From Methylobacterium planeticum (GTDB lineage Bacteria; Pseudomonadota; Alphaproteobacteria; Rhizobiales; Beijerinckiaceae): DNA of 64,000 nt. The position numbers and the translations under genes were made by a program. Positions 7,709-16,686 of the stretch are shown one piece after another (position 1 is the stretch's first letter; every line of letters starts with the position of its first letter). The stretch spans positions 264,301 through 328,300 of the forward strand of contig NZ_VZZJ01000005.1 in NCBI RefSeq assembly GCF_008806345.1, in the 5' to 3' direction. Below the pieces are notes generated by a model. That model was given only the letters and a program-made list of their open reading frames with translations. It was not told the origin of the DNA and made no database searches.

Positions 7709-7969
7709 ATGAATGATCTCGAAAACTGCCTCAGCACCTTGAAGACCATGGCCGATCACGGCGTCACGACGGACGACGCGATCGGTGCCGCTTTGAGCGA
7801 CTACCTCGCCGCCCATGAGACGGGGCTGGAGCGGCTGGAAGCCATCACGGCCTTGGACGATTACCTGAAGGCGGGCGCCGCCGAGGAGCTCGAACCGCGC
7901 GGCTTCTGGCTCTCGGTGCTGGAAAAGTCCGACGATCTGGCGCGGATCGTGAAGGCCGACGGACGATAG
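7709..7969 (+). CDS. Hypothetical protein, 86 aa
   Basis: A small acidic, helix-rich soluble protein (MNDLENCLSTLKTM at the N-terminus) with no signal peptide and no recognised domain. It is predicted from composition and plausible codon use; the ribosome site before the ATG is weak. It stands alone, convergent with the dihydroxyacetone kinase gene. Confidence 0.6.
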   Translation: MNDLENCLSTLKTMADHGVTTDDAIGAALSDYLAAHETGLERLEAITALDDYLKAGAAEELEPRGFWLSVLEKSDDLARIVKADGR

Positions 7970-7987
7970 CCCGCCCGCCGCAGCCGG

Positions 7988-9619
7988 TCAGGCCGAAGCC
8001 AGAGCCGAGAAGGCCTCCGCCACCGCCGCGGCGCCCGGATCCGCGATGCCCCTGAGATCGCCTGCGGCGAGGTAGCTCGAGCGGCCCGTGGCGGCGCGCT
8101 CCATCGCGGCGGTGGCGCGGGCGCCGTCCTGCGCGGCGCGGGCCGCCCCGGCCAGTCCCCCCGCCTCGAGGGCGGCGACAGCCGGGATCAGGGCATCGAG
8201 CAGGGTGCGGTCGCCGGGTGCGGCACCGCCGTAGCTCCGGACCCGCGCGACCCCGTCCGCCAGCGCCCGCGGCCAGGCCGCCCCGCCGGCCAGGGCGGCG
8301 CCGGTCGCGGCGAAGAAGATCGAGGCCAGCACGCCGCTCGATCCGCCCGCGGCCCGGCCGATCCGCTCGGCGAGCGCCCGGGCGAGGGCGGGCGCGTCGG
8401 CCTGCGGCAGGCGATCGAGATCGGCCAGCACCGCGCGGGCGGCCCCCGCGAAGGTGGTGCCGGTATCGCCGTCGCCGACCCGCGCATCGAGGGCGTTGAG
8501 CGAGGCCTCCGCGGCGGCGAGCGCGCGCGCCACCGCCTCGATCCGTCCCGCCACCAGGGCGTCCCGCGAGGGCGCGAAGGCCTCGCGCTGCAGTCCCTCG
8601 GGCAGGGGCCGCGCCGGCGCCGCGGGCGCCACCGGCTGCGCGCGCGGCCAGGCCGGCACCGCAACCGGCGCGCGCAGCGCCGCCTCCAGCGCGTCGTCGA
8701 GGGGCAGGAAGGAGAGCGAGGCGCCGTGCATGTCGAGCGCCGTCATGGCCGGGCTCGGGCCGAGCAGCAGGCGAACGCGCCTGCCGAGGTCCGTGTCGAG
8801 CACGGCGCGGGTCAGCACCTGCATCTCGAGGGCGGTCGTCGCGCCGAGATTGTTGACGAGGAGCGCGAGCCGCTCCGCCCCGACGACCGGGGGCCCGAAG
8901 CGCGCCGTCATCAGCCCTGCGAGGTCCGCGGCGGATGGCAGCGCGATGCGCTCGGCGCCGGGCTCTCCGTGAATCCCGAGCCCGAGCTCCGCCTGCCCCG
9001 GGGCGAGGCGCGGCTGGGGCTCGGCGCCCGGAATCGTCGCGGTCGAGACCGCGATCCCGAGGGATTGCACCGCCGAGGCCGCGCGGCGGGCGAGCGCCGC
9101 GACGGAATCGAGCGCGGCGCCGGAGGCGGCGGCGTGGCCCGCGACCTTGTGGACGAACAGCGTGCCGGCGATGCCCCGCGGCTGCTTGGCCTCCGGCAGG
9201 GCGACGTCGTCGGCGACGAGCACGGTCTCGATCCGCAGGCCCCGGGCGCGGGCGCGCTCGGCCGCGAGCCCGAAATTCAGCCGATCGCCCGCATAGTTCT
9301 TGACGACGAGCAGGCATCCGGCCGGCCCCGTCACCGCCAGGATCCCCGCCAGCACCGCATCGACGGACGGCGAGGCGAAGACGTCGCCGCAGACGGCCGC
9401 GCTCAGGAGGCCCGGCCCGACGAACCCCGCATGGGCCGGCTCGTGGCCGGAGCCTCCCCCGGACACCACCGCGACCCTGTCCGGATCGGGGTCGGCGCGC
9501 AGGACCACGCGGATCTCGGGATAGCCGTCGAGCCGGGCGAGGCGCCCGCCGCTCGCCACGATCAGGCCGTCGATGGCGTCGGTGACGAGGGTTTCGCGTG
9601 CGTTGATGAAGTGGGCCAT
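7988..9619 (-). CDS. dhaK: ATP-dependent dihydroxyacetone kinase, DhaK-DhaL fusion
   Basis: A 543-residue single-chain dihydroxyacetone kinase. The DhaK half (residues 1 to about 330) has the GGGSGHEPAHAG substrate loop at residues 54-65 and the LGIHGEPG motif, whose His covalently binds the keto-substrate. The DhaL half (about residue 350 onward) has the Mg-ATP aspartates in VGDGDTGTTF and the nucleotide loop AAGGSSGVL. It phosphorylates dihydroxyacetone, and possibly glyceraldehyde, for central metabolism. The start at 9617-9619 was chosen because the fold begins at MAHFINARE. It stands alone, without a PTS-type DhaM. Confidence 0.92.
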   Translation of the reverse strand: MAHFINARETLVTDAIDGLIVASGGRLARLDGYPEIRVVLRADPDPDRVAVVSGGGSGHEPAHAGFVGPGLLSAAVCGDVFASPSVDAVLAGILAVTGPAGCLLVVKNYAGDRLNFGLAAERARARGLRIETVLVADDVALPEAKQPRGIAGTLFVHKVAGHAAASGAALDSVAALARRAASAVQSLGIAVSTATIPGAEPQPRLAPGQAELGLGIHGEPGAERIALPSAADLAGLMTARFGPPVVGAERLALLVNNLGATTALEMQVLTRAVLDTDLGRRVRLLLGPSPAMTALDMHGASLSFLPLDDALEAALRAPVAVPAWPRAQPVAPAAPARPLPEGLQREAFAPSRDALVAGRIEAVARALAAAEASLNALDARVGDGDTGTTFAGAARAVLADLDRLPQADAPALARALAERIGRAAGGSSGVLASIFFAATGAALAGGAAWPRALADGVARVRSYGGAAPGDRTLLDALIPAVAALEAGGLAGAARAAQDGARATAAMERAATGRSSYLAAGDLRGIADPGAAAVAEAFSALASA

Positions 9620-9765
9620 GGCGTGACCTCTCCGGGATCCCCGCCGCGGTCCGTCCCGCGACGCATCGCCGACCTGTCTGGGCGGTTCCGCGCGGCCTGA
9701 CAACGGTGCGGGCGGGGGCACCGCCTGAACGCGCTTCAGACCGGCTCCGGCCGCTCAGTCCCCCG

Positions 9766-10248
9766 TCACGGCCGGACCGGCTGGTCGGCGAGCCGGTACG
9801 GGTGCGACGACGCGAAGGGGTCGGAGAGGAACGCGTCGACCGTCGCCGCGCCCGTTCCGAAGGTCACGAGCAGGAAGCCGCCCGCGAGGGCGAAGTTCTT
9901 GAGGAAGTCCCAGAACAGCCCGCGGGCACGGCTGTCGCTGCCCGCCCAGAAGTCGCCGGGCTTCCAGAACTGCTTCCACAGAAGGGCCGTGACGCCGCAA
10001 TAGCCGGCGAGGACGAAGGCGGCGGCGCGGTCGGCGATGCCGGTCAGGATACCGAGCGACATGACGATCTCGACGAACAGCCCGGTCAGGATCAGGGCCG
10101 TGGCGGCAGGGCGCGAGGACACCGCCTCGCTGGCCTGCCCGACCGCTCCCCGGAAGTTGAGGATCTTGTCCAGGGCGCTGAAGGGCAGGAAGAGGAGGAT
10201 GAGGAGCAGGCGCACCGTGAAGGCCACGAGAATGCTGAACGTTGCCAC
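9766..10248 (-). CDS. DoxX-family membrane protein
   Basis: A 160-residue four-helix inner membrane protein. Hydrophobic segments lie at about residues 6-24, 47-70, 74-90 and 115-138. The FSALDKILNF and GLFVEIVMSLGILTG segments and the overall layout fit the DoxX family, which is often tied to thiol or sulfur redox processes. There are no cysteines. Monocistronic, with about 380 bases free upstream. Confidence 0.75.
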   Translation of the reverse strand: MATFSILVAFTVRLLLILLFLPFSALDKILNFRGAVGQASEAVSSRPAATALILTGLFVEIVMSLGILTGIADRAAAFVLAGYCGVTALLWKQFWKPGDFWAGSDSRARGLFWDFLKNFALAGGFLLVTFGTGAATVDAFLSDPFASSHPYRLADQPVRP

Positions 10249-10627
10249 CCGTCAGACTCCCGCCATGCAACAGGTCTCCGCCGCGTCGAGGGACGATACC
10301 GGCCGCGCGCCCCGAGGCTCGAACGGCGACGCTAGCAGAGATCGCGCCCGAGGGGCAGGTGCGCCGGATTTCGGTGCGCTTGCGCGGACGCGCTCTCCCC
10401 GGACACCCCTTCGCCGGCCCGCGGCCCTCCGAGCGGGCGGGTGGGCGCAGGTCGGATCCCAAGATTTCCGCGCAGAACGACAACGCACCGCGTCCGGGCA
10501 ACACATCGGAAATCGCGGCGTCATCTATACAGCGAAATATATACATTTGGGAGAACGCGGAAAATCAGTTGCGGCCTGACGACAAACTGTGCTTCGAAGG
10601 AGTGACTGCATCGTAGGGCACCGCGCC
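10249..10627. other. Gap, AT-richer in its second half
   Basis: There is no supported gene. The stretch 10500-10615 is clearly lower in GC than its surroundings and probably carries promoters for the DoxX gene and the microprotein at 10628. A GAAGGAG at about 10595-10602 is too far from the 10628 ATG to serve it well. Confidence 0.4.
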
Positions 10628-10744
10628 ATGCCTGAAGCCATTATTTTCTACGGCTACATTTCTGTCCTGGCGGGACTCACCGTGATGCTGTTCCGGGATT
10701 GGCGCAGGCGCGACGAGCAGCCCAATCTTCAGATTCGGGCCTAG
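10628..10744 (+). CDS. Small membrane protein, 38 aa
   Basis: This frame (MPEAIIFYGYISVLAG at the N-terminus) encodes one hydrophobic helix (about residues 4-22) followed by a strongly charged tail (RDWRRRDEQ). That is a typical single-pass, N-out/C-in microprotein. Composition is unlike the shadow frames around it. The ribosome site is weak, which lowers confidence. No family is recognised. Confidence 0.45.
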   Translation: MPEAIIFYGYISVLAGLTVMLFRDWRRRDEQPNLQIRA

Positions 10745-11107
10745 ATCTCCCGAAACTGCGGCGAACGCCGACCGCGTCGGTGGACCGTCCGGCGCGCCGA
10801 GGATCCTGCCTTCAGCGAGACACCGTGGTTCCCGTGGAGCGGCGCGCGCTCCGGACGGCGCGCCGGTGCGGGCGCTGCGCCCGCGCGAGCGCCCCGTGGT
10901 GACGTCGGCTCCGGTGACGCCGGGCCCCAGAACCGCGTCGGAGGGGCCGCGTCCGGTCCTGGCCCGGCAGGGCCCCCGGCGCAATCCCCCGGCGTCGGTG
11001 GCGTGCCGGGCTGCGAGAAGCTCGTCTCCGGGCGATCGGCCGGCCCCAGCCGATCTCGTCGTCGCCGGCCGGGTCCTGGCCCGGGAAGCCCGTCACGTAT
11101 CCGGTGC
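10745..11107. other. Gap without a recognisable gene
   Basis: About 360 bases with very high GC between the microprotein and the exonuclease stop. Frames on both strands are Arg/Pro/Gly-rich without ribosome sites. I see nothing else here. Confidence 0.4.
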
Positions 11108-11689
11108 TCAGGCCGGCATCCTCGTTCCGGGGCGCGCCGTCTCGGCGCGAGCCCGGTCGCAGGCGGCCTGCCAGAGGCGCCATTCCTGCCGCGCATCGGC
11201 GAGGGCCCGGTGCGCCGGCGGCCCCGCCGCGCTGTCGTCCTTGCCGACGGAAGCCAGGATCTTGGCCGCGAGGCCGCCGCGGCGGTCGGGTGGGATTCCG
11301 CCCGCGTCGAGGATCTCCAGGACGCTGCAGCGTTGCGCCTCCTCGGTGTCGCGCAGCCGCAGGGCGTGCCGCGGAAGCCCGGATCCGCGCAGCAGCCGGC
11401 TCAGCCACTTGCCGTCCCACGACGGCGCCGAGGCGTAGAGCGCGACGTCCCGGAGGACGGTCAGCATGTGCAGGGCGACCCAATCGTGCGGCGCGCCCTC
11501 CCGGGCCAGGTGCGGGCGCGAGAGGCCGTGCACGGCCTCCGCCCCGGGATCCCAGTCCGTCCAGCCGGGTGCCGGCCGTATCAGGAAGCTCTCGGCCTCT
11601 CCGGTGGCGAACACCCAGGCCACCTCGATCGGGTAGCCCTGCTTGCCGAGGGAAGAGGCCTCGAAGTCCAGGAAAGCCAGCCGTCTCAC
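11108..11689 (-). CDS. DnaQ-like 3'-5' exonuclease
   Basis: A 193-residue DEDD-superfamily exonuclease. Motif ExoI is LAFLDFEASSL (Asp8 and Glu10). A central Asp lies in the ExoII region, and ExoIII appears as HRALADARQEW, giving the DEDDh His and final Asp. It probably degrades single-stranded DNA or RNA ends in the cytoplasm. Its start is 9 bases from the stop of the acetyltransferase gene upstream, so the two form an operon. It is shorter than DNA polymerase III epsilon and lacks its clamp-binding tail, so it is not the replicative proofreader. Confidence 0.8.
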   Translation of the reverse strand: MRRLAFLDFEASSLGKQGYPIEVAWVFATGEAESFLIRPAPGWTDWDPGAEAVHGLSRPHLAREGAPHDWVALHMLTVLRDVALYASAPSWDGKWLSRLLRGSGLPRHALRLRDTEEAQRCSVLEILDAGGIPPDRRGGLAAKILASVGKDDSAAGPPAHRALADARQEWRLWQAACDRARAETARPGTRMPA

Positions 11690-11698
11690 GAGGCGTCC

Positions 11699-12148
11699 TC
11701 AGCCTTTCTTCCGCAGGGGCCTGACGAAGCAGCCCGCGGCCTCCACGAAGCCGGTCGCACCGCAGAAGTCCAGCAGGCTCGGCTGGTCCGCAGGGGCCAG
11801 GAGCTGCAGCACGCCGCAGCCCGCCATCCGGGCGGCCTGGGACGCCGCCTTCAGGAGCTGGCGGCCGATCCCGCGCCGGCGCTCCTCCGGGCCGACGAGG
11901 AGCAGCGTGACCTGGGCAACCGGCGAATCCTGGTCGAGGACCGCATACCAGTGCAGCACGACGATCCCGCTCGGCGGCCCCCATTCGAGCGCGAGCAGCG
12001 CCGTGCCCTGGCCGTCGCGGAGCGCGTCCAGCCGGTCCGCCAGGGCATGCGCGGGCACCGGGTGGCCGGCCGCCTCCATCAGGGCGGAGAGGCTGGGCGC
12101 ATCCGCCGCCACGGCCGTGCGAATCTCCAGTCCGTAGCGGCTTCCCAA
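11699..12148 (-). CDS. GNAT-family N-acetyltransferase
   Basis: A 149-residue acetyltransferase of the GCN5-related fold. The acetyl-CoA pyrophosphate loop is visible as VGPEERRRGIGRQLLKAA (about residues 85-102), matching Q/RxxGxG/A, after a strand that reads VAQVTLLL. The C-terminal LLDFCGATGFVEAAG fits motif B. The acceptor substrate is unknown. It is transcribed together with the exonuclease 9 bases downstream. Confidence 0.85.
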   Translation of the reverse strand: MGSRYGLEIRTAVAADAPSLSALMEAAGHPVPAHALADRLDALRDGQGTALLALEWGPPSGIVVLHWYAVLDQDSPVAQVTLLLVGPEERRRGIGRQLLKAASQAARMAGCGVLQLLAPADQPSLLDFCGATGFVEAAGCFVRPLRKKG

Positions 12149-12308
12149 CAGCGTCTCCGATCACCGGCCGCGGCCCCCGGAGCGCCGCCGACGGGCTCCC
12201 GCGCCGCCGCGCCCCGCGCCGATGAGGCTGCCATCGCGTATCCGAGCCTGCACCGGCGCGTCAAACGCCGGCTCCGGCACGGCCTCGGGGATCGGGGGAG
12301 CCCGAGCG

Positions 12309-13028
12309 TCAGAACCGGGTGGTGAGCGCGGTCAGCCAATCCGGCGAGGCGTTCACGAGGGCGGTCTCGAGCGCCTTGTCGACGCCGAGGAGGATCGCCG
12401 TGCCGGTCGCCGCGAGGACCGCCCCGAGGGTGAATCTCAGCCCCCTGCCGAGGCGCATCATCCGGTCGCGCGCGCGCAGGAGCAGGCCCCTCGACAGCGT
12501 CCCGAGCGCCAGCAGGGGCAGGGCCGCGCCGAGACCGAAGACCAGCATCGTCAGGCCGACCGCCGGGAGATCGCGCCCCTGCGCGGCGAGCAGCGAGGCC
12601 GCCCCGAGGGTCGGCCCGACGCAGGGGCTCCAGACCGCACCGAGCAGGAGCCCGACCCCGAACTGCCCGGACATGCCCGCCGCCGAGCGTCCGCCGAAGC
12701 GGTGCTCGGCCCAGTTCGCGACCGGGCCGGCGGCGACCGCGAGGCGGGTCTGCGCCGCCGGGACCATCAGCACGAACCCGACCCCGACGAGGAGGATCGC
12801 CGCGACCCTGCGGAACACATCGATGTCGAGGCCGATCGCGAAGCCGATCGCGGCGACGAACAGGCCGATCGCCGTGAAGGACAGGGCGAGGCCCGCCGCG
12901 AGGGCCGCCGGACCAAGCCTGTGCTCGGAGGCGGCGGCGCCGAGAACCAGGGGCAGCAGGGGCAGCACGCAGGGCGAGAGGACCGACAGAAGGCCGGCCG
13001 CGAAGGCGAGGCCGAGTTGGACCGCCAT
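12309..13028 (-). CDS. ccdA: CcdA/DsbD-type thiol-electron transporter
   Basis: A 239-residue six-helix membrane protein with the CcdA signature: LSPCVLPLLPLVLG at residues 17-30 and the second half-repeat WSPCVGPTLGAAS near residue 132. The two cysteines pass electrons from cytoplasmic thioredoxin to periplasmic thiol partners, as needed for cytochrome c maturation. That is relevant to the c-type cytochromes MxaG and SorB encoded in this window. No periplasmic thioredoxin gene is adjacent. The usual length is about 230-250 aa. Confidence 0.88.
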   Translation of the reverse strand: MAVQLGLAFAAGLLSVLSPCVLPLLPLVLGAAASEHRLGPAALAAGLALSFTAIGLFVAAIGFAIGLDIDVFRRVAAILLVGVGFVLMVPAAQTRLAVAAGPVANWAEHRFGGRSAAGMSGQFGVGLLLGAVWSPCVGPTLGAASLLAAQGRDLPAVGLTMLVFGLGAALPLLALGTLSRGLLLRARDRMMRLGRGLRFTLGAVLAATGTAILLGVDKALETALVNASPDWLTALTTRF

Positions 13029-13862
13029 CGGCTCAGGAGCCCCGGTCGGAACGGGTGTCGCCCCGCCCCGGCCGGGGCGTCGGGACCGCGCCGGCCGCAG
13101 CGCCGAGGGGCCAGGACGGGCGTGGGGACAGGATCCTCAGCGGTCTCACGGCGTTCGATCCCTCGGCCTCTCGCGGTGCCCCGGCACCTCGGTCGGAGCA
13201 TCCTCTACAGGTAGGCGCTCGGGCCGCGGGAAGGAATTGCGGATCCTCCGGAGATTTGGGCCCGGGGGCCGCCGGGCGCATTCCGGGTCTCGAAGGCCGT
13301 CCCTGTCCGAGAGGCCGCCGGAGGACCAAGCCTCTCGTGCGGGCGGTCATCGCCGTCGATCGGGGCAGCCGCGCCGAGCAGGACGCCGCGCCAGGTCTCG
13401 ATCGCAACCCGAGCCCGCGCATCCCGAGCCCGCGCATCCCGAGCCCGGACTCGGGCGAGGGTTCAGGGCGGTCACCCGCGCGGGACAGGGCCTCGGGGGA
13501 CACGCGACGCCGGCATCGACCTTCGATCCTGCCCGCGCGGGTTTGACCAATCGCCGGGAGGTCGGCGGGGCAGGGGCCTGAGATCTGAGAGCAGCCCATG
13601 TGATCCGAGCGTCTTCATTCACGAAATCCTCATGTAAAGACCAAGAATTCCAACAAGAACAGCACGGCTCATCGGACAAACGGATGATCGAGCATCATCG
13701 TGCCGGGCCGATACTGAACCCTGTAAAGGCCAGCACCCATTCGCCGGGAGCTTAGCCCAGCAGAGGATCTTGCCTTGCGGCGCAACTCCGCGCAGATTGG
13801 CCGACTTGGACGCGGCATCGGCTTGAGTGCTTGCAGAGCGCCGGGTGCGGGGGAGGCCTGAG
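13029..13862. other. Long gap with a small tandem repeat
   Basis: More than 800 bases without a supported gene. It contains a 15-base tandem repeat (13409-13443) and a lower-GC stretch at about 13600-13700 with a GATGAT-N5-ATCATC palindrome (13683-13699), probably the promoter region of the histidine kinase that follows. Confidence 0.45.
13404..13448. repeat. Tandem repeat, three units of 15 bases
   Basis: Three consecutive copies of a 15-base unit around CGCATCCCGAGCCCG lie in noncoding DNA. The first copy carries one mismatch. No function is implied. Confidence 0.7.
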
Positions 13863-15614
13863 ATGCTGACAAGCCGGGTCCTGGCGCTGGTGGCTCTCGC
13901 CCTGACCCCGGCGCTCGCGATCCAGGGCTACAACGAGTACGCGCAGCGCAGGGACCGGGACGAGGCCGTCCGGGCCGACGCCCTCGCGACCGCCCGCGTC
14001 GTCGCCGCGGATCTGGATCAGCTCGCCGACAGCATCCACCAGACCCTCGACATCGTGGCCGAGACGCCCGCGATCCGGCAGCGCGACGCGGAATCCTGCA
14101 CCGAATACCTCCATCGCATCATCGACAAGCTCCCGCAGATCATCCTCATCGCGGTGACGGAGACGAATGGGCGGCTCCTCTGCAACAGCCTCGGCTCCGC
14201 GCCGGGCGCCTACACGAATGCCGGCCGCGACTACCACCAGCGCGTCCTCGCGACCGGCGAGTTCGCGATGGGCGGCTTCGCGCAGGGCGTCGCGACGGAG
14301 CGGGAATCGGTGCATTTCGCCCAACCCCTGCGCGACGACGATGCGCGGCCGGTCGGCGTGCTCGTCGCCAGCATCGATCTCGCCTGGCTGTCGGAACGGC
14401 TTCGCCAGCTCGTGCAGCAGGCGAGCACCTCGCTGACCGTCTCCGACCGGAACGGCATCGTCCTCGTCCGTCGACCGGACCAGGATCTCTGGCTCGGCCG
14501 CTCCCTGCCTCCGGAGCGGCTGGCCCGGCTCTCCCGGGACCGGGATGCCGCCCGGATCGTGGCGGGGCTCGACGGCCGGGAGCGGGTGGTCGGCGTCGTG
14601 CGTCCGCAGGGCGTTCTGGAGGGCGTCACGGTGGTCATCGGGCGGGACCGGGCGCTGGCCTTCGCGGATGTCGATGCCGCCACCCGGCGGGGCATCATCC
14701 TGATCCTCGCGGGCGCGGTGCTGTCGGGGCTCGGCGCCCTGGTCGGCGGGCGGGTCTTCATCCGCCGGCCGATGCACCGGCTCCTGCGCACCGTGGCCGC
14801 CTGGCGCGCGGGGGACCTGCGGGCCCGCACGCGGATCGCCGGCCCCTCCGAGTTCGGGCAGCTCGGCGAGGCCTTCGACGCGATGGCCGGCTCGATCCAG
14901 GCCAACCAGGACCACCTCAGGGAGGAGCTCGCCCGCAGCCGCTCCCTGCAGGATCAGCAGACCACCATGCTGCACGAGCTGAACCATCGGGTGAAGAACA
15001 CGCTGGCGACCGTGCAGGCGCTCGCCCGGCAATCCCGCGGCGGCGAGGAGGACGCGGCCCAGCTCGAATCCCGCCTGCTCGCCCTGTCGAAGACGCACGA
15101 CCTCCTGACCCGGGACGATTGGAGCGGCGCCGCTCTGCGTGAGGTCCTCGAGAACGAGCTCGGCCCCTATCGCCGGGATGCCGATCACGTCGTCCTCGAC
15201 GGACCGCCCGTCATCCTGGCGCCGCGCTACGTCCTGGCGATCGGCATGATGGTGCACGAGCTGACGACGAACGCCGCGAAGTACGGCGCCCTGACGCGCC
15301 CCGACGGGCGCGTCCGGATCACCTGGAGCGTGTCCGCTCACGAGGGCGGGAACAGTCGCGACAGCGGGACGGCCCGTGCGGGCGAGGAGACGCGCCTCCG
15401 CCTGACATGGCAGGAGAGCGGCGGCCCCGCGGTGGCCCCGCCGCAGCGCCGCGGCTTCGGCACGCGGCTGATCACGGGGGCCATCAAGCGGGAGCTCGAT
15501 GGCGAGATCCACATGAGCTTCGACCCGGGCGGCGTCTGCCTCCGGCTCGACGTGCCCCTCGAGCAGGCCGCGCCCGGCATCGTGGCGGCCCGGGCGCTCG
15601 ACCGGACCCATTAG
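13863..15614 (+). CDS. HWE-family sensor histidine kinase with Cache and HAMP domains
   Basis: A 583-residue membrane kinase. It has an N-terminal membrane helix (residues 2-18), a periplasmic Cache-type sensor to about residue 270, a second helix (about 276-298) and HAMP (about 300-350). The H-box is LHELNHRVKNTLATVQALA. The N-box VHELTTNAAKYGAL carries the extra His, and LTWQESGG carries WxE, which together define the HWE family. There is no response regulator next to it. HWE kinases often feed PhyR/EcfG stress signalling in alphaproteobacteria. The start is supported by GGGGAGG before the ATG at 13863. Confidence 0.93.
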   Translation: MLTSRVLALVALALTPALAIQGYNEYAQRRDRDEAVRADALATARVVAADLDQLADSIHQTLDIVAETPAIRQRDAESCTEYLHRIIDKLPQIILIAVTETNGRLLCNSLGSAPGAYTNAGRDYHQRVLATGEFAMGGFAQGVATERESVHFAQPLRDDDARPVGVLVASIDLAWLSERLRQLVQQASTSLTVSDRNGIVLVRRPDQDLWLGRSLPPERLARLSRDRDAARIVAGLDGRERVVGVVRPQGVLEGVTVVIGRDRALAFADVDAATRRGIILILAGAVLSGLGALVGGRVFIRRPMHRLLRTVAAWRAGDLRARTRIAGPSEFGQLGEAFDAMAGSIQANQDHLREELARSRSLQDQQTTMLHELNHRVKNTLATVQALARQSRGGEEDAAQLESRLLALSKTHDLLTRDDWSGAALREVLENELGPYRRDADHVVLDGPPVILAPRYVLAIGMMVHELTTNAAKYGALTRPDGRVRITWSVSAHEGGNSRDSGTARAGEETRLRLTWQESGGPAVAPPQRRGFGTRLITGAIKRELDGEIHMSFDPGGVCLRLDVPLEQAAPGIVAARALDRTH

Positions 15615-15691
15615 GGAGCCCAGCTCCGCGCCGCGGGCGCGAAGGGCCGGCCTGACCGCCTCGGCGCGGATCGTGCGCCGCGGCACCGGCG

Positions 15692-15732
15692 ATTGAATGA
15701 GCGTTCATTGACTCCTGAATGAACGTTCAATA
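15692..15732. promoter_or_regulatory. Two palindromic operators of the TetR regulator
   Basis: AATGAGCGTTCATT-type and GAATGAACGTTCA-type palindromes (15692-15710 and 15716-15732) lie tandemly, 29 bases before the first gene of the efflux operon. TGAATGAACGTTCA is typical of AcrR/TetR operators. The regulator at 16048 is the obvious ligand, giving autorepression. Confidence 0.8.
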
Positions 15733-15760
15733 GGATCTCCGGATGCACAAGGAGGCGGTG

Positions 15761-16051
15761 ATGCGTTCCTCTCGTCGCAGTCGATCCGGCGAAGCCGGCG
15801 CGGCCGCCTTCCGGTCCGCTCGGGCTTCCGCCCGGCCTGCCGCCCGCGCGCCGGACGGGCTACGTTGGATCCTTCGGCCGTCGAACCTCCTGCTCGGCGG
15901 CGTCCTGCTGGCCGGCTGGCTGGCGCTCGTCGGCTGGACCGGAGCCGGGCCGGAGGGCTGGCAGGCGCGCCTCTGCGCCGATCTCGACCTGCAGCCCCGG
16001 TCCTGCGGCGCCGTTCAGCCCGTGGACGCGGCGTGGAGGGCGCAGTCGTGA
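15761..16051 (+). CDS. Small basic membrane protein, 96 aa
   Basis: The ATG at 15761 follows AAGGAGG by five bases; an earlier ATG at 15743 lacks a site. The N-terminal 40 residues are Arg/Ser/Ala-rich and the central LLLGGVLLAGWLALVGWTG (about 44-62) is a membrane helix. Two cysteines lie in the C-terminal tail. No family is recognised. Its stop overlaps the TetR start (GTGA), so it is the first gene of the efflux operon. Confidence 0.6.
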   Translation: MRSSRRSRSGEAGAAAFRSARASARPAARAPDGLRWILRPSNLLLGGVLLAGWLALVGWTGAGPEGWQARLCADLDLQPRSCGAVQPVDAAWRAQS

Positions 16052-16686
16052 CCGCGGCGACCGGCAGCGCCATCGAGGCGCGAAGCGGACAATCGGCGCG
16101 GCGCGAGCACATCCTCGACGCCGCCGAGGCCTGCTTCGTCCGCAACGGCTTCCACCGCACCACCATGCAGGACCTCGCCCGCGCGGCCGGCATGACGGCG
16201 GGCAACATCTACCACTACTTCGAGTCCAAGGAGGCCCTCGTCCTCGGCCTCGCCGAGCGGGAGCGCGAACGCGGCGCGGCGCTCGTCGGCCAGCTGGCGA
16301 GCGGGGGCGACCGGCGCGCGGTGCTGATGGGCATCATCAACCAGTACTTCGTGGCGGTCTCGCGCGAGACCGCGGTGCTGCGCGTCGACCTCTGGTCGGA
16401 GGCCACCCGCAACCAGGCCATCGCCGCCATGACGGAGCGGTTCGACGAGGAAGGACGCGGCTTCTTCATCGACACGATCGCGGCGCTCGCCACCTCGCCG
16501 GATTGCGACCCGGCCTCGCTCTACGAGGCCCTGGACGCGCTGATGCGGGGCCTCGTCGTCAACCGCGCCCTGCGGCCGAACTACGACCCGGCCCCGGCGG
16601 CCGCTCAGCTGGAGGCCCTGCTCGATGCGGGCCTGGCCGGCCGCCTGCCGGCCCCCTCCGTCCCGGTTCTGGAGACCGCCCGATGA
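16048..16686 (+). CDS. TetR/AcrR-family repressor of the RND pump
   Basis: A 212-residue regulator. The helix-turn-helix spans about residues 18-60: REHILDAAEACFVRNGF, then TTMQDLARAAGMTAGNIYHYF, textbook TetR. The C-terminal part is the ligand-binding, dimerising domain. The GTG at 16048 was chosen because it overlaps the upstream stop as GTGA and has GGAGGG before it. The stop overlaps the ATG of the membrane-fusion gene, so repressor and pump are made from one message. It should bind the palindromes at 15692-15732. Confidence 0.92.
   Translation: MTAATGSAIEARSGQSARREHILDAAEACFVRNGFHRTTMQDLARAAGMTAGNIYHYFESKEALVLGLAERERERGAALVGQLASGGDRRAVLMGIINQYFVAVSRETAVLRVDLWSEATRNQAIAAMTERFDEEGRGFFIDTIAALATSPDCDPASLYEALDALMRGLVVNRALRPNYDPAPAAAQLEALLDAGLAGRLPAPSVPVLETAR

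Noticed and set aside
13404..13448. CRISPR-like repeat
   Set aside because: The 15-base units are directly adjacent with no spacers; it is a simple tandem repeat.
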